The translations under genes and the position numbers were made by a program. A stretch of DNA of 64,000 bases from Prinia subflava (Eukaryota; Chordata; Aves; Passeriformes; Cisticolidae), in contig NC_086253.1 in the NCBI RefSeq assembly GCF_021018805.1, positions 12,836,735-12,900,734 on the forward strand. The letters are read 5' to 3'. A model generated the notes under the pieces. That model ran no database searches. It was given only the letters and a program-made list of their open reading frames with translations, and was not told the DNA's origin. Position 1 is the first letter of the stretch; every line of letters begins with the position of its first letter. Shown here piece by piece: positions 11,576 to 23,500 of the stretch.

Positions 11576-14500
11576 CTAAAAAGGAAGAACAAAACCCATA
11601 TATTAAGTAAAAACATTTTTATTAGGCCAGGTATGCAAAAAATTTCTATTGAAAGGAGTCTGAATGACAATCTGCTCACAAGGGTGGCATAAAAACATGC
11701 AAGGAAGAGAATTATATCTATCCATATACAACATGAATTATTTTCCCTGTATGTCTAATTATTCTCACACCATTTAATAACTATGGGATCGATTATCTGT
11801 TACAGATCTGCAGCAATGTGTGTAGGCTGCTCTTTGATGTGGAGTACCAAAACTTACTCAGAGATGAGAATCTCCAGGAGAACAGATTTTGTGTTTTAAA
11901 TTTGCTCATCCCAAAGCAAGCAAAATCATGTTAACACTGGTGCGGGTAAGGGAAAAAAAGCTCAGTGCACCAGTCAGACAGAGCAGGCATTGTCAGATGA
12001 AGTATTTTTACTGTAAACAGCATTAGCAGATGTTCCTCTCAACACAGGCTTATGGCTGCAATGAACTCTTCACAATAGGCATAAAATAAGAGTTGGAATG
12101 CTGCTTAAAGCCAGGAACACAACAAACAAATGCATGACCCTGGTCAATACAATGGCAATGTTTGCACAGCTCCAGAAATTGGTTGCTTGAAGGTAGTCTG
12201 ACATAAAAATTAGCAGAAAACCTTCCTTCTAGCTGCAAGATTATTCTGGTGCTGCAATCCCTCCATGATTTACTTTCAAACTGGGAAGACCATATTGCTA
12301 GGGACAATTGCTGAGGTACCAAGCCTTCCCTAGTCCTGCAAGTATTAGCATGGGATCCAACGACAAACACAGAAAAAAGCAGTGTTAATAAACAGAATAC
12401 ACTCTCCTAGTCAAGGGATTTTCATGGCATGGAAACATATGCACTCTACCACGGCTGGGAGAGGAAAGGTGGGGAAACAACCAGTGTTGCTAGCAGTGGT
12501 GAGCATCCATTCCAGTGTCCCCTCCAAACATCAGATCCTCCAGCCCTTAGCATGCCATTTCATCCCAGTGAAATCAGGGTGGCTACAGCTAGTCCCTGGA
12601 ATACCTATTCGATGTAAAACAAATTCTAAGTGGGGAAGAGGAGAAAGTGTGTGCGTGGCACAAGCACTTCAGGCATATAGAGTGTGACCAAAGCTTACCT
12701 GCATCCACACCCATGATGATGCGGCCCAGGATGAGCATTTCAAACGACCCTGCCAGCAAGGACAGGGACATCAACAATGCAGCTGCCACTGCAAACACAT
12801 TATTGAGCACCAACGTGCATTTCCTGAAAGGCAAAGATGGCTTAGGAAGAAACCAGCATCATGGCAGTTACATCTAGTTATATTAGAAGCACTAAGATAT
12901 TATTCTTAAATATTTATAAATAAAAAAGTTCCTAACAAACATTGCCTCTTAGATGTGTAGAGTTCCGAAAAACAGCAGGATACCCACATAGATACAGTTT
13001 CAAACTTATACCACAGTTTAAAAGGAAACATAACAGAGATAACTAAAGAGCTGTACTTAAAAAGCACAGCAAGGAGTCAGCTTATGCATCCTAAAAACCC
13101 AAGTGCCAGACCTGAGGCTCTGTACATGAATATAAATAAGCATACTCTGGATAGATGTCTGTATGGAGAACCCAAAGAATATACTTCAAATAGCAATAAG
13201 CTATAAGCTGATGTAACTACAGGCACTTCAATGCTACATACAGTTTTTGACACTTTAAGAACTTCCCAACTGTGACATCATCTATGTCATTATAATTCGT
13301 CCTTAAATTCTAGATATTAAAACCATACATTGAGGAAAATTACTTCCTAGTTTTAGAGTTAGGAAAAACATTTGAGTTTATTCAAGTAATAAAAATGAAC
13401 CCTTTCCTAAAAATTGTTGGAATTAACCAAAATACAGGTTTCCAAATTTCTTCCCCACTTTTAAAATTATTTCATTCTATAACAGTTAAACAAAACATTA
13501 GGATTTTTTTTTCTTCAAATAAAAGAAATACTCTTTATGGCAAATTATTATTTTGTTGAAAAGTATAACAAAAATCACAAAAATATATTTTAAAATTTTC
13601 AAAACATCTACATTTTTCATTTGCCGACATTTTTAGTTTTATTTTTCAAAAGTTTTTGCTCAAGTTTGAGGGATTAATTAAAAAGAAGAGGAGTGACCAG
13701 GAATGTTGTCTACCCCTTTCTTTTCTAGAGCAGGTGACAAACTGTCCCATCAGTTCTAATTTTTTTCAACGTGTAAGTATCAACTGGAAAATTCGCACCC
13801 ATTGAAAACGTCACCCAACTTCTCACAACAGATGCATACATTTTTGAAAGGAAATATTTTTAACACTTGTATTTTTAATTACTTTTCCTGCTTTATAGTG
13901 AGTTTTGAACATTGAATGAATATCATGGCTTGAAGATTGAAAAATGAGATAGAGTTCATTTAAAGTCTATACAACACAACTGGAAGAGTGACTACTGAGT
14001 GTGACTATATGATGGATATACACTCTGAGATGAATGAAGTGGTACAAATAATGACAAAAATGGAAAGAAAATGTTCATTCAGATCAAACAGGTCTTATAC
14101 ATCCATTTGAAAGTATTGCTTTTTCTCCTTGAATTTAAATAAAAACTCTAAACCATATATCTTTTGAGAAAACATTGGCCAGCAAATCCTTATACTCTGC
14201 AGCTGAGAAGAGCACAGCCTAACTAAGCAGACTTTGGCAGGCTGAAAGGGAAATGAAAACAAGAGAACACTCTGTTTAGGGTGTTACTATGGAAAGTAGT
14301 GTCTGTGGCAAGGTTTTGGAGGTGTTGGGCTGCAGGGATGGCTTCTGTGGGGAGATGGAGCTAGGGTGTAACAAGGTCAGTGGAGGACAGCGTGATCCAG
14401 ACCTGAGCAGGGACATCCCCAGAGGAACTGTGCTCCATGGGGACCCACGCTGGAGCACAGGAGGAGTGAGGAGCAAGGAATGGCACAGAGAAGTCATTGC

Positions 14501-17500
14501 ACACTGACCCTGACCCCTTGCACTGTCCTTTCTCTCACTGAAGGCACTGAGTGTGAGCACTGGCTGTGGTACCAAGAAGAAGGAGAGGAGCCTGTTGTGA
14601 TGCTCAGCCTAAGGTGTCTCCCTAGATGTGATCTAAACAACCCCTTGAGCATATTGGTCTGGGTGCTCAGAATAAATATCAGCAGACCCTCTTCATTAGA
14701 AGAGAATTTAAATAGCAAAGTGTCAAAGCCAAATCTGAACTTGGGAATTATGTTTACGTGGATGAAGGTTCCATTTCAAAAAATTACTCTACATGTCTCT
14801 TGAAGTAAATAGGGGGTAGGAATCCAGTAATTTGGAATTTATGTTTTTAGCCTTACAGCAATATGATTCAAAATTGTTCTTTTAAAGTCATACATTATTT
14901 CTGACTAGTGCTTTTAATCCCCCTTAGCTCATTATTCTGTGTCAGTGTAAGTGGAGCTCAGCTTCATCATACATACAACCCTCCAACCTACACTTGAGCA
15001 ATTTAACAGCGCAGTATTTTATTGTTCTGTCAACATTTCACTGTGTGCTCCTCAGTTACCATAATGACGTGTCAGTCCGGGTTCCTAGACCAGACAAACA
15101 CCCTGCAGTGTGAGCAGCAAGCTCAAGAAACACTCTTTGGTGAGCAGCCTTTATTCACACAGACCCTGCCCATCTCTGCCCCAGCACTCATCCCCTGTAT
15201 CTGTAACAGAGCTGTTTCCATGGCTTAATGGAGACAAACATAATAAACAGGGGCAGAGTCTGCAAGTGTAAAAGTCTGCCCTGGAAACCTGAGCAGCTTC
15301 AATGGCAGTGGTGTATCTACAACAGAGATCACCCACCATTCTAACAAACCTGCACACACAGCTGTTGTATTCTTCACTGAAAACTCTAGCCTTTTGTGAA
15401 CACATTTTTACTTCACTTAATTTTAATAAAGACTCAACAATATTCTGAGAGTTAATCAGTCTAAATCACGCACAGTTTCATATTTCTAACAAATATGTTA
15501 AAGCCAAATGTATGATTTGGCAGAAGAAATTGAAAACCAAAAAAAAATTAGATAAGGTAACTATGGAAAATATTTTAAAATTGAAAATCATGTGCTGAAG
15601 CAACAAAATAAATTTACAAAAAATGGGTAACAGCTAAGGAGACTGACTTGCTGTAAGCATGAAATGGAAGAACCTGAAAATACACTCTTTGAGATGAAAA
15701 ATGGCACATGGACAAATTGGGAGAATGAAAACTAGACCTAGGAAAGTACAATTTAATGGAAATTGTCAAAATGTAAAACAGGAAAGTAAGAACACTGGAG
15801 GTTTACACTTATATTTAAGACTTCATGATGATGTTCTCCTGTGATTTAACTGACTAAAAGTTATTAAATTATATTGAATTTACAATAAAGAAAAATCCAA
15901 ATTAGCAGTTATGATGAATGCTACAATGGTGGGTGGTTTTCCATGCCCTTTTAAATATAGATAAACTATAAATTACCTTTAAAATTCTGTTTGAAAGACT
16001 GTATAACACAAAAATTTGACAGAAATACCTAGTTGATACCTGCAAAAATGCAAACACATACCAACACAAACATTCCTAAAATACTCATATTCTCTATGGT
16101 CAAGGCTTGGTCCAATACTGCATTGTACAAAATGGATGGCATTCCCTGTTCTTGGGGAAGGCCATACATGAACTTCATCCTAGTCCAGTTCTTCAAACCA
16201 TATTTTAAGTTGACACAAGGATTGAAAAAAGAGTAAATTTCTATTACCATATGACAACAAATGATGTTAAGAAGCAAATGATACATGTTGACAGCTTTGT
16301 TTGTTTACAGTAAGATACTCAGTAGACTTATGAAACAAGATTCTGCCAGTCCTTTGTGAAATCGTTTCTGTTTTATGGTATTTTCCTCGGGCACACTTGA
16401 CAAGTCACAGTCCTTGACATCTCAGCCTAGTGCCCAATCAGAGCAACTGGCTTCTGTGACTCAAATGATGCACAGTAAGTTTTCAGAATTTAAAGATTTT
16501 TTTGGTTTTTTTTAGTAAAAGTAAAACCTTCTACAGAGACTAAGTGAGAAACCACTTCAGAAAATGTGAGTTTTCCACAACACTTACCTTCCAAAGAACT
16601 TCACAATTGGGGTAACAATAATGGCACCCACAAGGCCACCGATGGCGAAAATAGAAACGGTTATGGACCAGAGGAGCTTCAGGGTGCCTTCATCCACTGA
16701 GAAGCCGTATCTCCTCTCCCAGGTTTCATTGTAAAACTTCTTGATGTACTGAAAGAAAAGACATAATAAAAATATGTGCAAAAAAAATCCTATCACACCT
16801 CTGGAATACAACTGAGAGAAAATGACTTAAGAACACAGAAAACTCCCAGTAGGCTTCTTGCAGGAATCACCCTTGCTCTTCTGCTTTCTCCAAAAAATTT
16901 ATAGCCTCATTTATAGATACAACTGCAATAAAACTAACTGAATCAGTCCAAGCATATACACACATAACTACAAGGTGGTACCATACCACACGGGGAAAAA
17001 CCCCACAGGTAGACAACAATGTCCAGGATGAGATCACTGTTTAGCCTTAAATGTGCCAAAGTACACTCTTTCTCTGCTTTCCTCACATAACCACAATTAT
17101 GGGTTTTTGAAGGATGCCTTCTAACGACTTCCCCTCCCTGATGTTTAATCAGACTAAGTTCTTCGTCTTTTTAAAAGGTAAAGACATCATAGCCCCAGGG
17201 CAGTATTTTAACTTATTCTCTGTATTGCCTGCAGAGACATCACCTATTTACTTTCTATTTAGTCATGCTTCCTTGTTTTTATGCTGGTCCCACTTCAAAA
17301 CCAAGGAAATGTCACCATGATGCCTGATGCTCTGGTGAGGATGCAGTACCAGGAAGTTGCAGTCACTACAGCAGAAGGGCACTTGGGTAAAGCTCTACAG
17401 TATCAAAAGTTTAATCTTGGAACTTCTTCCCAGTTTCTTCTGTGATTTTCTTCAGAATGTAACAGCTCCTAATTTATCCTGGGATAAGACTCACCATAAT

Positions 17501-20500
17501 AAGCCACCTCATTTTCCCTGTTCAAACTAGGAACTTCAAACTTTACCTAAAGCCTGGCCTTAGACACATGAAATATTCTGTTTGAGGGCTTTTAGTATGA
17601 ATCATCACCTCTCCATCTATAGAATACCTAAGAAAAGTAAAGGTAGGATATACAATTTCCTGTTTTCCATCTATCAAATTTCTAGTAAACTGCTTGTGCC
17701 CTGAATTAAAAGGAGAACAGGGTTATTTCTCTCGTCTGATCTTAAATGTTTCTAAACAGAAAGGGAAAATGTTAAAATAATTTTAAAATAAAAAATAAAA
17801 AGTCAATTTGATGCTTGAAGAATTTAGAAGTCTCACAGTAAGATTCCAAATGAATTTGCCATTAAATCAAGTAGTAAAATCTTAGTTCTTTAATACCGAT
17901 ACTAAGATTATATTTAGATTCAGACATCTTCTTTTCTATTTGAAATTAATTTCTGATAGTAATGAATACTAAGAGAAAACAGTTTTAGAACACTATTAGC
18001 ATTTCTTGTTAATGATAATGGCTAAAAATAGTATGTAAATTACTCTTCCCCTGTGTTATGGCTAATTTTCTCAGCATAGCTTAGTTATGTACAAGGAGAC
18101 GTCAAATAACTGGAAATACTCAAGAAAATAAAAAACAAACTAAAACACTCACTAGCAACAGATAGATGGATGTTCTGACATGTACTGGCACCTCTCTCTG
18201 GACTCCCATTGTCAAGAAATAGGAAGCTAATAAAACACAGAGGTTTTAAGGATATGTACATGAAACAAAACAAACCTGGTAGAACAAATCCACCAGATTT
18301 GAATCCATTGAATTCTGTGTAAAAGCTCCTTTGGGATTTTGGTTAGGTGTCTCAAAAACACTAAAGGCATAAACCTGTATACAAAATTTTAGCCCCTACA
18401 CAAAGCCTGCAAAAAATGGTGGCTGACTGATATCAGTATCTTATTTTCTCAAATGCCTCAGTTCATTATGACAGCAGTGTTGGGATGAGAAAGAGAAGAG
18501 GAATATATGAAATATGTAAAGCTTTATATATATGAATCTAATAGCTGTATTTTAAAAACAAGAGAAATATTTTCCTCGTCTTACCCACAGTTACAGAGAT
18601 TATTCACACACAGTGACAACCACTGAACCAGCTGTCACAGCAGGCTGAATGTTTGTGCCATGGGAGCTCAGAGCTGCAGCCTCCTGCAGGAAGAGGGCAG
18701 GGGCTACAAAGCAGAAAGTAGCAGGAATTTCACTTGCCACAGAGCACAAAGCACAACACTGTTTCACAGGCATTGCCCACAATCAGTCCATGACAGGAAC
18801 TCTAGAAATTCAGCTCAGAAAAAGACAGCTTCATCTTGTATTCAATTAAATCTTTTGTCTTCCTACTGCCAAATGCTTTCATATGTTTTTAATAAATTCT
18901 GGTAACTCTTTGATCAAGCCCATGGAAACTTGTTATTCTGGGTTTCTCAGGGAATCATACCTGTGATGGGCCATGCTCTTTCCCACAGAACTACAGGGAA
19001 CTGAGTGGGAAGCAATCTCAGCTCTGAACAGAGTATGTGAAGCTTATTTCCCCCTTGCAACAATCAGGAAGTTAGACTAACTCTGCCTCATGAGATGACC
19101 CAAAGTAAAGCTCACCAGTGAGAACTACAGGAGAATTACCCTGTGGTTGAGGGGAAGAAAATGGACACAAGATTTTACAAACAGTTCTTCAACACTTCAC
19201 TCTTAAATTAACTTCCTTCGCTCCATCAGCTCCTGCTGACATCCTGCTGACGTGCTCAGTTCGAGGATCCTGGAAACTTTCTGTGTGTCAACTGTCATTA
19301 TCAGGCCTTTTTTCACTACTTCTCAAAGGATTATTCAGTCCTTCTCTAAGGCTAGAGGACTTCAGCATCAAAAGGAATTGTACTCAAGTAAACAAGGGCA
19401 GAAGATACCCAGGATCCTACGGAGAAGAACAGTCTGACAATGTCAGCTGTAAGCTGTGTGTCACCACAAGAAATTACTTGTCCTACCGTGTTTTTATAAC
19501 CCGTAGGAATTACTGCACTCCCAGTATAACCTCTGACAAGGCTGCCTTTATCTACAGCTACAAGATGCTCTGCTTTGGTGTTTCTCAGTCATCACATATC
19601 AGTATTCCCAAAGTGTCACCTTGCAGCAGACTGATTTAGGAACATAGAGGAGAAAACAGATGGGGCAAAGGTTCCTTTTCCTGTGCTGCAAGAAGCACAG
19701 CTTTGATATGGCTCACTGTTCCCCACCATGGCCATGACCTCAGCCTGTGCTCCTCCCTTCAACCTGGTCACTGCAGCCCCAGGGACAGGGACAGAAAGGT
19801 GGTCTGCTGTGGGAAAATGGATGACACACATTAATCCTGGAGCTAGAGAGAGGGCCAGAGGACAGAGTGGTATTTTATTCTTGAACTATATAACTTCCTT
19901 ATTGTAGGACTACTCCTTAGCCCTAGCTAATGTATGGCTTAACATGAATAAGAGAGATACAAAGTTCTCAATCAAATGCTGAAACACCAAGGGAGACTTC
20001 ACATGTACCTGTAATGATATGTCATTAAGCCACGCTAAAAATTTCAAGCAAAACCAGACAATCCTGGAAATGTTATCAAGTACAAACTCTGGAATTTAGC
20101 ATTTGTCACGGGGTTGCATCTTTAACCTCCCTACCCACACCACTGCAATCTATCACAGGGTCCAAAGAGAACTTTCTGAGTGCTGCCAAGGAGCACATCC
20201 CATCATCCTTTCTTTCCCTTACTGCTGCAGAAAGTGACAGGAAAGCTTTGACTACCAGGACAGTGCATTTTTTAAATGGCACTTAGAAGTTCAGAATCAG
20301 CTCATTCTCACTGCTCTGTTGACAGCCCCAAGGCAGCGCAAGAAGGATTTCTCCATCAGGACAATCAATGCTATTGCTCACAGAATTACAGCATCGTGCT
20401 GATTTTTTCTAAGCCATGTTTATCCTCTGATGACTACAAGATGAAGTGATGCCTGGACATGTCATGCTAACATCCAATTTATCCAGTCTTGAACTACCAG

Positions 20501-23500
20501 TATATAAAATACCAGGAATTTGAAGAAAACTCTCAGAAGTTATAAAGCAAACAACTGAAAATTTCTATAGGCTGACCCTCTTTCTACTCCTTTGGGTCAA
20601 CAGTTTACAAATAAAATCCACATATGAAACATAAACTTAAAAAATTCTTCTTTCATTATTTGCATAAATATTGCATCCAGCTTTAACAGGAAAAAACCTG
20701 TTTAGGTAGAAATCTAGCCACGTATTTTAGTAGATGTCCATAAAGAAGGAGCTTAGCTTTGGGAAGGAATTATTTTGAGATGGAATTTTCACAGTTAATT
20801 CCCAGTATTTACTAGCTACTTTTCAAAATAGTGTTGCTTGCAACTCCACCGAATTGCTTCCTGCTGTGCTTGACTGAATTGAGGGTGTCTAGACAGCCAG
20901 AGTATAAACAAAATGTTAGGATTTCCATTTGTAATAACTGATATTTTAACAAAATCCCCACAAATTTTGTATACTGATTTCTGAGTGCTCTATTCCTCAA
21001 ATCTATCCCAATAGCCAATAGATGGTCAACCCAGAAGTTTAAAATTCAGAACCAAAGAAGGCATGACAACAAAACACAGAAGAGGAGGCCCATTGTCTAA
21101 GAGGAAACCAGGAGCATTATTTATAATATCAGTACTGTGGAAATGAAATGTTGTGCAACCCTCTAGAACTGAATGATGTGAACAGAAGTGGCTGAACATG
21201 TGCACGCAGCTACAGAATACTCACCAGTCAGATATTAAAAATACTTTATCACATAAAAGTGTGCAAGAAGATCCAGAACTAGCCTGGACCTGGGAGAATG
21301 AGAACCAAACCATGTGCACCCATTCACCTCAGCAGCAGCATTTAGCTCTCTGTCAGTTACTGAATTAATGTGTTCACAGGAAGCAGAAAGAAGGTTTGGG
21401 GTATATACAAGATTTAATTCCCTTCTAATCAGGAGAAATATAAAGGCAGGATGCTGAGGAGCACAATAGTTGGACAAGGCTGCCCTCTACTGATATTAAA
21501 TTCCTCTTTAGTCAGTCACTTACCACTGAGGGAGCGTTCACCACGGACAGATTGTAACCATAGAGAAAAGATGACCCAAAAGCACCAATTAAGGAGGCTA
21601 AAATAAGACTCCCAGACCAATTCTGAAAAACAAGGAAAAGATGCAGCTATTGTTAATACACTCAAAATTAATGTACCTCAGATTTTAAACACTCCTTAGC
21701 TATCTTGCACAGCTCCTGCAGGCAGATGTCCTTGCTGAAGAATAACAGCCTGAAACACTTCCCCTTGCTCAATCTGAGAAACATTACATTTGAAGTGACA
21801 GCCTGTCACTTAACATCTATGGAGGCACAAGTCAACACTTGAACTTCTTTCAACCTCACAGAATTCTGCTGCAAGCATTCTGCCAGCTCCCACAAGAACA
21901 AAATGCTGGGGAAGCATAAATCTCAGCAAAGGAAATGTTGACAGTGTATCACTAACACAGTGAAGTAAGGCATAGCGTATGTGTGGTACAACAGGTCTGT
22001 GGCTAGATCTGGCTGTGATGAAAACTCATGATATTGTGCCCCACTCCACCCCTGCCATAAGGATTAATGAAATTGTGACCAAAAAATTTAAAATGATGTC
22101 TAAAAACTAGGTTTTGTAATCCGAATGCAAGTTCCCAACAGTAACTTGTTGCCACACACTCTCCAGTGCCCTTTTTCCCAGCTGCACACCTGTACTTCTC
22201 CCTCCTCAGGTCTCCTCCCCTCATCCTCCTCATACTCTTTTTAGCCCAGCTCTGCAATTTCTGCTTCCACATCAGCTGAATAAAAGGTAGAACAGCTTTG
22301 ATTTGAGAGATTTTGCTTTTGCATTCCTTTCCAACTTCCCCAATATTTCTGCCATTCACTTCTCCTGCTGAATTACAGAATGTGGCAGAAGAGACCATTC
22401 CCAAGAGACATTGAAGTTAGTGTTTTGGTGGCCGGTCAATTGCAGATGTCATTGTGTAGATAATGAAAGATAACTCTGAATGTGTTAAAATGGATGTATT
22501 TTGAATTTATTTTCAATTTAAAAACCAGGTATGGTAAGAATATAGAATTTCAAGCACAGTTCACTGCTATTTATGCCCAGCCTCCTCACTCACTGAAGCC
22601 TCAATCCTTTCAAAAGGAGGAAGACCCGCTTAAACAGGCCAAAGAAACTCAGCTTCAGTTATAGCACCACATCACAACTGGCTAATGAGTGAATACATTC
22701 TGTCAGCTGCACAAAGTTGTGTGTTCGCTCTGGAAAATGCAGGTGCTGAGCAGGAAGGGGGTTTGTGTAGCTGGCACATGGCATAGCTGCACTGACAGGG
22801 GACTGGAACGAGCCCCACCAGCCTTGCAGGCACAGCAGGGCAGGGGAACACGCCGTGGCTATTGGCATGTGCCAGAGCTCCTGTGCCACACTGCTGGCAT
22901 GGACTCTGTGACCTGTGGAGAAGGGATGAGGTAGGGTGTGCCAGGATGGGGAGCACAGTGCACAACCCAGCACACATGGGGTCTGCCATGCCCGTAGCTG
23001 CCAACTCTGAGCGTTCAAAATGCACCCCGTAGGATGGCTGAGTGTTTTTAACTTCTTCCACATGATGTGGGAACCTTTTAAGAGATTACACAGTTCATTA
23101 ACCAGCCTGCTTTTGGTCAGGTCAGAAGGAAGTGTGCGGGGGGCAAAAAGACTTGTGTAAGAAATATATCCCGTTGAGATCATTACATAAGCCAAACACA
23201 ATTTATTATTATTAGCCAGCTTCTTAAAATGAGCCTGCCACACATACACAGAGTTTGCACCATTGCTTTGTCAACAAAATGTAGAAACTTGATATAAGGC
23301 TTTTTTTAACTTCTGGTGATAACACCTCATATTGGGTGCTTATTATTTCTCTGCAATGCACATGCATTCCTGCAAGTAGAAGAAATTGCTATTACTCTGA
23401 ATGAAAGATGCTGGGGGAAATATTTCTGGTGGTCTACCAGGCTGTTCCCAAAGGGTTCACAAACAATAAGCATGAGGTCCCAAGTGTTATGCAGTAATCT

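Noticed and set aside
22003..22404. 133-codon minus-strand frame
   Set aside because: Irregular composition, no recognisable domain, lies within an SLC2A9 intron.
22659..23249. 196- and 129-codon overlapping minus frames in intron 1
   Set aside because: Different frames of one moderately GC-rich patch, with no motif, no splice context and no homology I recognise.
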